DNA of 55,703 nucleotides from Fimbriimonadales bacterium. Its GTDB lineage: Bacteria > Armatimonadota > Fimbriimonadia > Fimbriimonadales > Fimbriimonadaceae. The stretch spans positions 1 through 55,703 of the forward strand of contig JAOACB010000014.1 of the NCBI GenBank assembly GCA_026418055.1, in the 5' to 3' direction. Under the pieces are notes generated by a model. The model was not told the DNA's origin and made no database searches. It saw only the letters and a program-made list of their open reading frames with translations. Positions 19,631-28,898 of this stretch are shown here, in pieces (position 1 is the first letter of the stretch; each line of letters starts with the position of its first letter). A program made the position numbers and the translations under genes.

Positions 19631-21451
19631 TCATCTCGCGGCCGAGAGGCGGTCGACCTCCCGAATCACCAAGGTCGCCGGATAGCTGCTGCCGGACAGT
19701 GGCAGGGTAAGGATCGCGAACCTGCGGCTGCGGCGCGGCTCGAGCCTCGTCCGAACCAGTCGGAACTCTTGCTTCGGTTGCAGGAGGGGCGTGCGGACGT
19801 ACTGGTTGTCCACTACGAACAGCGCGCCGCTGTACCCGGCGCTGGCCTCGAACACCACCTCCACCTCCTTTGGAACGGAATCCTCGTTCAGAGCTTCCGC
19901 TTCGATGCGGTACACCACGCCGAAGTTGCCCAGCAGCGCCCCTTGGCCGTCGGCCCGGTCGATGGGGCGCTGACCGATGCGCACGAAGGCATGCCGACCT
20001 CCGGTCCTGTAAACCACCGATTCCTTTCGGAATGGAGTCGGGTACACGTGTTGGCTCGAAGGCCCTGGCCTGCCATCGTCGGGCTCCGTTCTCAAGGGCG
20101 GCAAGAACCTCCAAGGGGCCTCCGACCACTGGAAAGCCAAACCCTCGTATTCCATCGGAAGCCGCGCCGAGGCGAGCAGGCGAACCGAGCCCGGGCCGCC
20201 CGGCAGCAGCCGGATCGCTTGGAGTCCGCTCGCGGTGTCCCGCGGAGCGAGCCGCCGGAGCGCGATGGGAACGCGGCTTCGGGGCGGCACCGCCACGACC
20301 TCCGCCGAGCCGGTGAGCCAGTTGCGCAGGAACTCGTCCCCGGCCCGCAGTCCCGCGAGAACGGGGTTGGGATCCGGGCGGCTATCGCCGGGAATGATGG
20401 CGAGCCGCGCCTCGAGGTCCGAATCGTTCTGGATGGAAACTTCCAAGACGAGAGGGACCGGCGACTGATTGGAGTGGTGAAACAGCAGGCGCACGGGCTT
20501 CGCCACGGCGAGAGACTCGCTGAAGAGCCTTCCCGGGCCCACCAAGTTCTCAGGATCGTTGCAGTACCACAGCTCGGCCTCCCGCAGCACCCCCAGGCCG
20601 AGGTTCACGACCTCCACCTCGACCAAGCCCGAGTTCTCCACCGAGTCGGGCGCCCAAGCCGACACGCGCACCCGGGCAGCGGCGCGTTGCCCGGCCGGTA
20701 CGCTCGGAACGTCGAACGCACCCCAAGCGAGCCGAGCGCCCTCGCGAGCGACCAGCCGCTTGCGCAACGCGGCTTCGACCGCCCCCCGCACCACCTCCCG
20801 CGTGGCCGGCGAACCCGACACCCAAGCCGAGACCCTCTGCGGAAAAACCGCGGCGTAGGGCAGCACCGTCACGGCGACGCTCACCGATTCGCCGCCTGAC
20901 GAAACGATCAAAGTGCCCTCGCCCTCCGCTCGAGCCGCCAGATGGATGGCTCCGGGCGAGCGCGACACCATCACGGGCAACCCTTGACCGAGCAGGGCCG
21001 CGGTGCGGGCCTTGGAGCCCAGGAGACTCACGGTCGCCCTGCCGTCGGGACCCAAGCGAACGACGCTCGGCTCGACCAGCAACGGCGGCAGCGCCAGCGC
21101 CCTCCGCAGGTTGCCGGCCCACTGCTCGGCAAGGGCCTTGGGTGAGAGTCCGGCGGCCTTGGCTTCCTGCGGCTTCACGTTGAGTGCCTGCCTCCCGCCG
21201 ATCAGCACTTGGGCGGACCTCTTGCCCGCCGCTACGGTCACCGCACCGACTCCGAGCGACCGAAGCTTGACCGCGGCCTGAGCCGCGCGGGCAGCAGGGG
21301 CCCCGCCGGCTCTCGTCCGCAGGGTGAGCACCGGGAGCTCGTTCACGTAAACCGTTGGGCCGACGGCGCGCGCGTCGAACGCCCAGGCAACCGTGGCGCA
21401 AACAAGCCCCGCCAGCGAGAGGATCCATCGGGAGAGGATTCGACCGGTCAT
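19631..21451 (-). CDS. Large secreted protein of unknown function
   Basis: A 606-residue exported protein. A signal peptide is clear (basic start, hydrophobic LSLAGLVCATVAWAF, cleavage about residue 27). The first 100 mature residues include VGPTVYVNELPVLTLRT and ...KAAGLSPKALAEQWAGNLRR, resembling the periplasmic N-terminal module of some cyanobacterial-type mechanosensitive channel proteins. The rest is beta-rich, Ig- or adhesion-like (repeated VEVVNLGLG, LVLEVSIQND, VEVVFEASAG) with no enzyme motif and no transmembrane anchor. ATG at 21451 is preferred because the longer frame lacks a signal peptide start. Lies between glgP and the TPR gene; role not recognised. Confidence 0.75.
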   Translation of the reverse strand: MTGRILSRWILSLAGLVCATVAWAFDARAVGPTVYVNELPVLTLRTRAGGAPAARAAQAAVKLRSLGVGAVTVAAGKRSAQVLIGGRQALNVKPQEAKAAGLSPKALAEQWAGNLRRALALPPLLVEPSVVRLGPDGRATVSLLGSKARTAALLGQGLPVMVSRSPGAIHLAARAEGEGTLIVSSGGESVSVAVTVLPYAAVFPQRVSAWVSGSPATREVVRGAVEAALRKRLVAREGARLAWGAFDVPSVPAGQRAAARVRVSAWAPDSVENSGLVEVEVVNLGLGVLREAELWYCNDPENLVGPGRLFSESLAVAKPVRLLFHHSNQSPVPLVLEVSIQNDSDLEARLAIIPGDSRPDPNPVLAGLRAGDEFLRNWLTGSAEVVAVPPRSRVPIALRRLAPRDTASGLQAIRLLPGGPGSVRLLASARLPMEYEGLAFQWSEAPWRFLPPLRTEPDDGRPGPSSQHVYPTPFRKESVVYRTGGRHAFVRIGQRPIDRADGQGALLGNFGVVYRIEAEALNEDSVPKEVEVVFEASAGYSGALFVVDNQYVRTPLLQPKQEFRLVRTRLEPRRSRRFAILTLPLSGSSYPATLVIREVDRLSAAR

Positions 21452-21516
21452 GGCACTGGGCCCCGTCGCCACGAGGTCGACGGGGCCGCAGGAACAGGAT
21501 ACCCCTCGCTCCAGCA

Positions 21517-24087
21517 CTACCTGGGTTCCCAACACACCAACGGCAGCTCGCTCCTCACGTTCACGTCCTCATGCTGAGGAACGATGCGCGTCGCGTAGCC
21601 CATGTGTCCCGGCTCGCGGCACTCCACGGTCCCGGAGAACCGGAAGACCGAGCCGTCCTTCTCAACGAAATCCAGCACGAACCGGTCGACATCCGTGAGT
21701 TCGCGCCCCCCGGAGACCCGCCCCACGAGCGCCTCCACCCGCACATCCTCGGGCGAAAGCGCGCCCAGGTTCGCCTCGACCGTGATTTGGAACGTCGCGC
21801 CGAGAGAGTTCGAGGCCTTGGCGGTGTCCCACACGTTCACGATCCTCACGTTGCTCCACGCCGAGCGCACCCTGTCCCTCCATGCCAGCGCCGCCTTGGC
21901 CCGCGCCAGTCCATCCTGCTGCAGGCGCAGGTAGGCGTCCGAGGCCGGGATGTAGAAGCGTTCGGTGTACTCGCGAACCATTCGGGAGGTCGAGAAGCGC
22001 GGCACCAGCTCCGCGATCGAGCGCTTGACCATCTCCAGCCAAGAGGTCGGCACTCCCCCATCAACCCGGTGGTAGAAGCGCGGAGCGATCTCCTGCTCGA
22101 TGAGGCGGTACAGCGAACGGGAGTCGAGCCAGTCTTGCTGGCCCTCGTCCGGAACGTCGATCCGGTCGCCGATCGCCCAGCCCAAGCCCGGGGTGTAGCC
22201 CTCGTCCCACCAACCGTCGAGCACCGAGCAGTTCAGGCCGCCGTTCATCAGCACCTTCATTCCGCTCGTGCCGCTGGCCTCCATCGGTCGGCGAGGGTTG
22301 TTCAGCCACACGTCCACGCCCTGCACGAGAGCCCGGGCGAGCTGCATGTCGTAGTCCTCGAGGAACACCATCCGGGCCCGGGCACCCTCGTGGTTGATGA
22401 AGTGCATCAGCTCCTGAATGATGCGCTTGCCTGCGTCGTCGCGGGGGTGCGCTTTGCCCGCGATCACGATCTGGATCGGGCGCTCGGTGTGGAACAGCAG
22501 CTCCTTGAGGCGCTCGCGATCGTGCAGCATCAGGTTGCCCCGCTTGTACGTCGCGAAGCGGCGAGCGAAGCCGACGGTCAGGATGCGAGGATCCAGGATG
22601 TTGTTGATCAGGCCGATGTCGAGCCGGCCGGCGTTGCGGCGCTTCAGGTCGTTCTGCAACCGCCTCCGGATGTAGCGGACGAGGTCGCCCCTCTGGTTCT
22701 CAAGAGCCTCCCAAAGCTCGTGGTCGGGAATCCGGTACACACCCTGCCAGATCTGGGGATCGTCGCAGCGTCGCCGCCAGTCCCCCTCGAGGTAGCGGTC
22801 GAAGAGGTCCGACATGCGTCGGCACACCCATGTGCACGTGTGCACACCGTTGGTGATCGCCTCCACCGGAACCTCGTCCTCGGGGTAGCCGGGCCAGCGG
22901 GCTTGGAACATCGAGCGGGTCACGGCCGCGTGCAGCTTCGAGACGCCGTTCACGTGGTTCGACATCTCCATCGCGAGCACGGCCATGTTGAACGCCTCGG
23001 CGGGGTTGTCCTCGTCGATGCGACCGAGCTTCACAAAGTCAGGGAACGGAAGCTTGACGGCTCCCACGCTGGCGCCCATGTAGCGCTCGAGCAGGTCGGG
23101 CGTGAAGAAGTCGAAGCCCGCGGGCACGGGGGTGTGGGTCGTGAACACGTTGCCGTTGACGACCACCTGCCTCGCCGTGCGGAAGTCGCAATGGTGCTCC
23201 TCCATGAACTGGCGGATGCGCTCGATGCTCATGAACGCAGCATGCCCCTCGTTCATGTGGCACACGGTGGGCTGGATGCCCAGCGCCCGCAGAGCTTTCA
23301 GTCCGCCGATGCCGAGGATCATCTCCTGGCGGATCCGCATCTCGTTGTCCCCGCCGTACAGCGTGTCCGTGATCGTTTGATCGGACGGCGCGTTCTCCAA
23401 AACGTTGCTGTCCAGCAGATAGAGCGCCACCCTTCCGACGTCCGCCCGCCAGAGCTGGCACGTCACGGTGCGGTCGGGAAACTCGACCTCCACTCGAACC
23501 GGCTGGTCGTTCGCACCTCGGACGAGCTTGAGGGGCATCTGGTGGAAGTCGTAGTTCGGATAGAACTCCTGTTGCCAGCCGTCCGGATTGAGGTACTGGC
23601 GGAAGTACCCCCGCGCGTACAGCAACCCCACTCCGACCAGCGGAATACCTAGGTCGCTGGCCGCCTTGAGGTGGTCTCCCGCCAGCACCCCGAGGCCGCC
23701 CGAATAGATCGGCAGGCACTCGCTCACGCCGAACTCCGCGCAGAAGTAAGCGATGCTCAGCTTGCCCACCTGCTCGGGGTACGCCTGCTCGAACCAGGTC
23801 TTGCTCGAGAGGTACTCGTCCAGCTCCGCCTCGCTGGACCGCAACCGGGCCAGAAACACGGGATCGTTGGCCAGCTTGTCGATGCGCTCCGCCGTCAGGG
23901 AAGCGATCAGCTGCATCGGGTTGTGGCCGACTTCGTCCCAGAGCTGACGATCCACCTCGCGGAAGAGGTCTCGAGTCGGATGGTGCCAAGTCCACCGGAA
24001 ATTCGAGGCCAGCTTCGACAGCGGCCGGAGCGCCTCTGGGAGTTCGAACACCACCTCGAACGAGTGCGAGTAGCGGATGTGCTTCAT
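21517..24087 (-). CDS. glgP: Alpha-glucan (glycogen) phosphorylase, short GT35 type
   Basis: Releases glucose-1-phosphate from the ends of alpha-1,4-glucans with a pyridoxal phosphate cofactor. The 856-residue protein belongs to the short subgroup lacking the classic allosteric region: IAYFCAEFGVSECLPIYSGG and GVGLLYARGYFRQ at the N-terminal side, FTTHTPVPAGFD, VCRRMSDLF, and the cofactor site EASGTSGMKVLMNGGLN whose Lys binds PLP. ATG at 24087 is chosen because GGGGAA lies 4 bases upstream. First of a probable operon with the secreted protein and TPR genes. Confidence 0.95.
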   Translation of the reverse strand: MKHIRYSHSFEVVFELPEALRPLSKLASNFRWTWHHPTRDLFREVDRQLWDEVGHNPMQLIASLTAERIDKLANDPVFLARLRSSEAELDEYLSSKTWFEQAYPEQVGKLSIAYFCAEFGVSECLPIYSGGLGVLAGDHLKAASDLGIPLVGVGLLYARGYFRQYLNPDGWQQEFYPNYDFHQMPLKLVRGANDQPVRVEVEFPDRTVTCQLWRADVGRVALYLLDSNVLENAPSDQTITDTLYGGDNEMRIRQEMILGIGGLKALRALGIQPTVCHMNEGHAAFMSIERIRQFMEEHHCDFRTARQVVVNGNVFTTHTPVPAGFDFFTPDLLERYMGASVGAVKLPFPDFVKLGRIDEDNPAEAFNMAVLAMEMSNHVNGVSKLHAAVTRSMFQARWPGYPEDEVPVEAITNGVHTCTWVCRRMSDLFDRYLEGDWRRRCDDPQIWQGVYRIPDHELWEALENQRGDLVRYIRRRLQNDLKRRNAGRLDIGLINNILDPRILTVGFARRFATYKRGNLMLHDRERLKELLFHTERPIQIVIAGKAHPRDDAGKRIIQELMHFINHEGARARMVFLEDYDMQLARALVQGVDVWLNNPRRPMEASGTSGMKVLMNGGLNCSVLDGWWDEGYTPGLGWAIGDRIDVPDEGQQDWLDSRSLYRLIEQEIAPRFYHRVDGGVPTSWLEMVKRSIAELVPRFSTSRMVREYTERFYIPASDAYLRLQQDGLARAKAALAWRDRVRSAWSNVRIVNVWDTAKASNSLGATFQITVEANLGALSPEDVRVEALVGRVSGGRELTDVDRFVLDFVEKDGSVFRFSGTVECREPGHMGYATRIVPQHEDVNVRSELPLVCWEPR

Positions 24088-24112
24088 TTGTTCCCCAGAC
24101 GAATACTGGGTC

Positions 24113-24118
24113 ATTATG
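24113..24118 (-). promoter_or_regulatory. Probable glgP -10 box
   Basis: CATAAT on the minus strand, 25 bases before the glgP ATG, leaving a short leader that contains the GGGGAA ribosome-binding site. Confidence 0.4.
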
Positions 24119-24181
24119 GACGCATCCGGTAGGGTGACCTCCCGGAGATTCCACGATCGGGTAGAACGCGACGTGCCCGCG

Positions 24182-24883
24182 ATGCTGGAGATTCGTGGCC
24201 TCGACGTATCCTACGGTGCGATCCGCGCCCTCCGGGAAGTCGACCTGGACGTCAACGCCGGCGAGATCGTGGCCATCGTCGGCTCGAATGGAGCCGGCAA
24301 GAGCACCCTCCTGCGCACGATCAGCGGGCTCGTCAGGCCCAGGGCGGGCAAAATCGTCTTCGAAAGCCGCCCCATCGTGGGCTTCAAGCCGCACCGGATC
24401 GTGGCGATGGGCATCAGCCACGTGCCCGAGGGCCGAAGGATCTTCACCGATCTCACCGTGTGGGAGAACCTGGCCCTGGCGGCTCAGTTCCGCAAGCCAT
24501 CGACGTTCGACCAGGACTTGGAGACCGTCTGCCGCTGGTTCCCGAGGATTCGGGAGCGGCTCAAGCAGAGCGCCGGCACTCTGAGCGGCGGCGAGCAACA
24601 GATGCTCGCCATCGGAAGGGCGATCATGGCCCGACCGAAGCTGCTGCTCCTCGACGAGCCCAGTCTAGGTCTCGCGCCCAACCTCGTGAAGGAGATCTTC
24701 CGGATCCTCCAAGACATCAACCGCGCCGGAACGACCGTGTGCCTCGTGGAGCAGAACGCCCACATGGCTCTGGAGGTGGCGCATCGGGCCTACGTGCTGG
24801 AGACCGGACAGGTGGCGCTGTCGGGGCCCGGCCGAGAGTTGCTGGACGATCCTCGGGTGCAAGCCGCATACCTGGGTGGATGA
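24182..24883 (+). CDS. livF: LivF-type ABC transporter ATP-binding protein (orphan)
   Basis: ATPase of the branched-chain amino acid/urea transporter class. The 233-residue protein has Walker A GSNGAGKST, Q-loop region, LivF-specific HVPEGRRIFTDLTVWENL, signature LSGGEQQMLAIGRA, Walker B LLLLDEPSLGLAP and H-loop VEQN. The permeases LivH/LivM, the second ATPase LivG and a binding protein are not adjacent, so it must work with components encoded elsewhere. The ATG at 24182 aligns with the family start; no strong ribosome-binding site. Its stop overlaps rimI (ATGA). Confidence 0.88.
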   Translation: MLEIRGLDVSYGAIRALREVDLDVNAGEIVAIVGSNGAGKSTLLRTISGLVRPRAGKIVFESRPIVGFKPHRIVAMGISHVPEGRRIFTDLTVWENLALAAQFRKPSTFDQDLETVCRWFPRIRERLKQSAGTLSGGEQQMLAIGRAIMARPKLLLLDEPSLGLAPNLVKEIFRILQDINRAGTTVCLVEQNAHMALEVAHRAYVLETGQVALSGPGRELLDDPRVQAAYLGG

Positions 24884-25341
24884 TGCGCGTGGAGATGCGC
24901 CCCCTGGACGAAGGCTTGCTCGCGCCGGTCTTGGAGATCGAGCGGGCATCCAATCCCGCTCCTTGGTCCGAGGCCAGCTTCCGGGCAGAGATCGGTTCCA
25001 CCGAGGGGGAGTTCCTGGTTTTGCTGGTGGATCAAAGGCCCGTCGGTTTCGGCGGGTACTGGTCCGTCGTCGACGAGGCCCACATCACCAACGTGGCCGT
25101 CGAGCCCGAAAGCCGCCGGCAGGGTTGGGGCAGGAGGATCATGGAGGAGCTTCTCAGACGCGCCGCCAACCGCGGCATGCGCTGCAGCACGCTGGAGGTG
25201 CGGGCCTCGAACCATCCGGCGGTGAGGCTGTACGAGTCGCTCGGGTACCAGGCCGTCGCCAGAAGGCGGCGTTACTATCCGGACAACGGCGAGGACGCTC
25301 TGGTGATGTGGCTGTACGACTTGACGACATGGAAGACGTGA
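24880..25341 (+). CDS. rimI: Ribosomal protein S18-alanine N-acetyltransferase
   Basis: GNAT enzyme that acetylates the N-terminus of ribosomal protein S18 (and possibly others). The 153-residue protein shows the RimI pattern: early EIERASNPAPWSEASF, ITNVAVEPESRRQGWGRRIM (acetyl-CoA site), ASNHPAVRLYESLGYQAVARRRRYYPDNGEDALVMW split over the conserved C-terminal block. It overlaps livF by 4 bases and tsaD by 13. The rimI-tsaD pairing is common in bacteria and supports the call. A second ATG at 24883 is equally possible. Confidence 0.9.
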   Translation: MMRVEMRPLDEGLLAPVLEIERASNPAPWSEASFRAEIGSTEGEFLVLLVDQRPVGFGGYWSVVDEAHITNVAVEPESRRQGWGRRIMEELLRRAANRGMRCSTLEVRASNHPAVRLYESLGYQAVARRRRYYPDNGEDALVMWLYDLTTWKT

Positions 25342-26396
25342 ACCGTCGGCTAGCCTACTGGGAGGGTCCGTTGCTGGCGATCGAGACCAGTTGCGACGAG
25401 ACCTCGGCGGCGGTTCTCGACGGAAGGTCCATCCTGTCCAACGTCGTGTCCTCCCAAGTCGACCTCCATGCGCAGTGGGGGGGCATCGTGCCCGAGGCGG
25501 CCGCCCGCGCGCACATCGAAACCATCGGTCCCGTGGTGGACGAAGCCGTGCGTGCGGCTCGTCTGGAGCCGGGCCGGATCACGGCCGTGGCCGCGACCAG
25601 CCGACCAGGCTTGGTCGGTGCCCTGAGCGTGGGGCTCACCTACGCCAAAGGGCTCGCGCACGCTCTGCGGAGTCCTTTCCTTGGGGTGCATCACCTCGAG
25701 GGTCACGTTCTTTCCAGCCTTGCGTGCGAGCCAGCGCCCCCGTTTCCGCACGTTTGCTTGGTGGTTTCCGGCGGGCACACCGAGCTCATTCAGGTGGACG
25801 CCCCCTTCCGGTACCGGCTGCTCGGGCAGACCCTCGATGACGCGGCTGGCGAGGCCTTCGACAAAGGCGCTCGCCTTCTTGGACTCGGATACCCGGGGGG
25901 CAAGGCGATCGAGCAGGTCGCCGAGGGAGGAGACGCGAAGCGCTACCCGCTGCCCCGGGGTCTCTCCGGTGAGACGGCGGACTTCTCCTTCTCCGGGCTC
26001 AAAACGGCTCTGCTCCGACTGGTGGAGAGGGAGGGATCCCGGTTGCGGATCGCCGACGCCGCCGCCAGCCTCCAAGAAGCCATCGTGTCGGTGCTCTCCG
26101 AGCGGGCGGTTCAGGCGTGCGTGCGCCAGGGGTTGCGGCATCTGACCGTTGTCGGGGGCGTCGACGCCAATCGGGCGCTGCGGGCCCGTCTGTCGGTCCT
26201 TGGCGAGCGGGAGGGTGTGCGGGTTTTCGTGCCGGATCCGAGCCTCTGTACCGACAACGCCGCGATGATCGGCCTGGCGGCGAGCCTGCGTCTTGCCGCC
26301 GGCGAACGGCACGGGTGGGACCTCGACGCCCAGCCCCAGGCCGAGCTTCCGGGACCGCCTAAGCCCTGGGATGCGACGATCGGTACTTCCGTCTGA
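25329..26396 (+). CDS. tsaD: tRNA N6-adenosine threonylcarbamoyltransferase
   Basis: Transfers threonylcarbamoyl to A37 of ANN-decoding tRNAs, working with TsaB, TsaC and TsaE. The 355-residue ASKHA-fold protein starts with AIETSCDETSAAVLDG and has the metal-binding His pair in GVHHLEGH, the LVVSGGHTEL block, DDAAGEAFDKGARLLGLGYPGG and the C-terminal CTDNAAMIG. ATG at 25329 lies inside the end of rimI. Its last 38 bases overlap the convergent xerD gene, an unusually long antisense overlap. Confidence 0.96.
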   Translation: MEDVNRRLAYWEGPLLAIETSCDETSAAVLDGRSILSNVVSSQVDLHAQWGGIVPEAAARAHIETIGPVVDEAVRAARLEPGRITAVAATSRPGLVGALSVGLTYAKGLAHALRSPFLGVHHLEGHVLSSLACEPAPPFPHVCLVVSGGHTELIQVDAPFRYRLLGQTLDDAAGEAFDKGARLLGLGYPGGKAIEQVAEGGDAKRYPLPRGLSGETADFSFSGLKTALLRLVEREGSRLRIADAAASLQEAIVSVLSERAVQACVRQGLRHLTVVGGVDANRALRARLSVLGEREGVRVFVPDPSLCTDNAAMIGLAASLRLAAGERHGWDLDAQPQAELPGPPKPWDATIGTSV

Positions 26397-27261
26397 CTTC
26401 CTCCACGTCCAGTTGCGTGTACACCTGCGTGGTGGCGATGGATTCGTGGCCCAGCAGCTCTTGCACCGCCCGCAGGTCGGCTCCGCCCCGCAGCAGGTGC
26501 ACGGCAAACGTATGCCGCAGGGTGTGCGGGCCGAGCGACCCGTGGACTCCAGCGGACCTGGCGAGCCTCTCCAGCCGGTCGTACACCGTCTGGCGGCAGA
26601 GGCGCAACCCGCGGTCGGACAGGAAGAATGCCGGGTTCGAGCCGCGAGCCAGCCTTCGCCGCCCGTCGCGCAGGTAGCGCTCCAGCCACATCGCCGTTCC
26701 CTTGGGGACGGGCAAGACCCTCGTCTTGGACCTCTTGCCAGTGACCCGCAGGCATCTTCCCTCCGGATCCCAGTCGCCAAGGTTCATTCCGATAGCCTCG
26801 GACACGCGGAGCCCGCAACCGTAGAGGACCTCGAAGAGCGCCCGATCCCGCAATCCCTCGGGCTTGTCCACCTCGATCGCCTCCAACAGCCGCCCCAAGG
26901 AAGACTCGTCCAACGCCTTCGGAAGCCGCTTCGGCTTGCGGTAGCCGCCGGTCGGCGGCAGATCGCCTTCAAAGCCCGCTCCCTCGCGCTTGAGAAACTT
27001 GAGGAACGACCTCAGGCTGCTCATCTTCCGTTGGCACGTTGCCGTGGCGAACCGCTCCCCCAGCCACGCTTGGTAGCGGGAGACCGCCACAGGGCCCACT
27101 TCGGACCAATCCGCGCATCCGATGGATGCGAAGAACCCTCGCGCCTGCGCGAGGTCGTTCTCGTAGCTGGCCACCGTGTGCCTGCTGGCGCCCCGGTCCA
27201 CCGCGAGGTAGTCCAGGAACCAGGCGAGGCGCTCGTCGATCACGGGGTCTTGCGCACCCAC
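26359..27261 (-). CDS. xerD: XerC/XerD-type tyrosine recombinase
   Basis: Site-specific recombinase, probably resolving chromosome dimers at dif. The 300-residue length and two-domain layout match Xer: SAM-like N-terminal domain (10-95, SYENDLAQARGFF) and catalytic domain with Arg in YGCGLRVSEAIG, Lys in TGKRSKTRVLPVP, HTLRHTFAVHLL, the GHESIATTQVYTQLD block with His and the nucleophile Tyr. XerC versus XerD cannot be settled here; only one Xer gene is in the window. It is the last gene of a minus-strand operon and overlaps the glycosyltransferase gene by 22 bases. Confidence 0.92.
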   Translation of the reverse strand: MGAQDPVIDERLAWFLDYLAVDRGASRHTVASYENDLAQARGFFASIGCADWSEVGPVAVSRYQAWLGERFATATCQRKMSSLRSFLKFLKREGAGFEGDLPPTGGYRKPKRLPKALDESSLGRLLEAIEVDKPEGLRDRALFEVLYGCGLRVSEAIGMNLGDWDPEGRCLRVTGKRSKTRVLPVPKGTAMWLERYLRDGRRRLARGSNPAFFLSDRGLRLCRQTVYDRLERLARSAGVHGSLGPHTLRHTFAVHLLRGGADLRAVQELLGHESIATTQVYTQLDVEEVRRKYRSSHPRA

Positions 27262-28898
27262 ACGAACACCTCCGGCCTGACGTAAGCCAAGTCGTGCACG
27301 CGGCTCGCAGGGCCGCCCACCATGCGCTCCAGCCTATAGTCGCGTTGCAGGCGTTCGTAGAAAGCCATGGCTTCGGGCACCTTCAGGCGGAAGGCATCGT
27401 AGGCTTCGAAGCTCGAGAACACGACGACGTCGGGCCGAATCTCGTCAAGGAGTCGAAGGTCCCAGTCGCGCCGATCCTTGGGGTCCGGCGGAAGATAGCG
27501 CGCCACGCGCGGCCTCTCGGCTCGGGCCATCGCCTCCAGTCTGGCCCCCAGCGGCGCCCACGGCCCCAAGCCCACTTCGGGATACAGCGCCGGGGTGTAG
27601 AACCATGGATCCGAGACAAGGCCCACGGTCGCCTCGGCGTGCTTGGAACGGATCTCCCGCGCCGCCTGGTCGCGCGGATCTTCGAGCAGCATCCATCCGG
27701 TCACGCGAGCCCCGGCTGCCGCGCCGCCTCCGTCCACGCCGCCCACCGCCAAGAGGGCCAGCGCGGCCCAAGCCCGACCCCACCTTCCTGGGCTGTTGTG
27801 GCGCAACCCTGCCCAAGCCCCAACCGCGATCGCAAGCGGCGCGAAAAGCGGCAGCGTGTATCGGAAGAACATCACCTCTGCGCGGCCGATCAGCACGTAG
27901 TGCAGCAACGAGAACAGGGCGATCGGATAGAACCATCGGACCCTCTCCCGAAGCAGCAGCGCGGTGCTAGCCAGCGCCAGCACGGCCAGAAGGGGCCCCA
28001 TGCCTGCGGCGAGGTTCATCAGGTGGGTCACGAATCCGGACGGATAGCCGACGAACACCAAGCCATGGCCGGTGGCGGAATGGCTCACCTCGTACAGGAA
28101 GTCCCTGCGGAACGCAGGCCAGTTGACCAACACCCCGGGAGTCGTGAGAAGGAACGCCAGGGCGCAGAGGCCTCCGGAGACCAACAAGGAGCGCCAGCGC
28201 ATCGGCCTTGGAACCCAAAGCCAAACCGCCAGCCAGATCGCCGCCAAAACCAAAACGCCGGTGTACTTCGTTCCCGCCGCCAGCCCTGCGGCTATGCCCG
28301 ACCAGGCTGCCAGCCGCAGCGGGTTCTCCTCGCCCTCCAAGCGGTCCGCCAGCCAGATTGCCACAGCCACCCAGAACGCCGCTAGCACGTCCACAGCCTG
28401 GAACCGGCTGTGCATCAGGTGTCCCGGAGCCACAGCAACGGCGGCCGCTCCCAACCAGGCGGCGAACCGGCCGATCCTGCGGCGCAGCAACAGGAACACC
28501 ACGACGGCGGAACCCGCTCCCGCCGCCGCCGACACGAACCTCCCGGCGAGGTGGCACCGACTCACATACCGCCAATAGCCTTCCGGCGTGTCCTCCGTGG
28601 GAGCGTACGCCGTCACGACGTCGCTGGCCACGCGCAGGATGGTGAGGTAGAGCGTCGGGTAGTTGTAGAAGTCAGGGTCGAAGTCCAGCTTCGCCGGTTC
28701 GATCTGCTGCGCGTAGCCCCACGTCACCGGCTCGTCGGGGTGGTAGCTGACGAAGTGCAGGTCGTTCTGAAGGCCCCAGCCGATCCCAAGAAGCCGGAGG
28801 AGCAGGGCGATCCCCAGCACCAGGGCGGGCTCGATCCACTGCCTTCGGTTATGCGAGCCTTGGCTCTGCGGCGGGTTTTCCTGGCTGTTCCGATCCAT
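27240..28898 (-). CDS. Integral-membrane glycosyltransferase, GT39/ArnT-like
   Basis: A 552-residue polytopic protein with about ten hydrophobic segments. The first segment is followed by an acidic pair in FVSYHPDEPVTWGY, matching the catalytic D-E loop of lipid-phosphosugar-dependent GT-C transferases. The C-terminal 150 residues are a soluble, probably extracytoplasmic domain. Such enzymes move sugars from polyprenyl phosphate to lipids or proteins; the substrate is unknown. ATG at 28898 has GAGGAA upstream. It overlaps the genes on both sides, so it belongs to the operon of HD-domain genes and xerD. Confidence 0.82.
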   Translation of the reverse strand: MDRNSQENPPQSQGSHNRRQWIEPALVLGIALLLRLLGIGWGLQNDLHFVSYHPDEPVTWGYAQQIEPAKLDFDPDFYNYPTLYLTILRVASDVVTAYAPTEDTPEGYWRYVSRCHLAGRFVSAAAGAGSAVVVFLLLRRRIGRFAAWLGAAAVAVAPGHLMHSRFQAVDVLAAFWVAVAIWLADRLEGEENPLRLAAWSGIAAGLAAGTKYTGVLVLAAIWLAVWLWVPRPMRWRSLLVSGGLCALAFLLTTPGVLVNWPAFRRDFLYEVSHSATGHGLVFVGYPSGFVTHLMNLAAGMGPLLAVLALASTALLLRERVRWFYPIALFSLLHYVLIGRAEVMFFRYTLPLFAPLAIAVGAWAGLRHNSPGRWGRAWAALALLAVGGVDGGGAAAGARVTGWMLLEDPRDQAAREIRSKHAEATVGLVSDPWFYTPALYPEVGLGPWAPLGARLEAMARAERPRVARYLPPDPKDRRDWDLRLLDEIRPDVVVFSSFEAYDAFRLKVPEAMAFYERLQRDYRLERMVGGPASRVHDLAYVRPEVFVWVRKTP

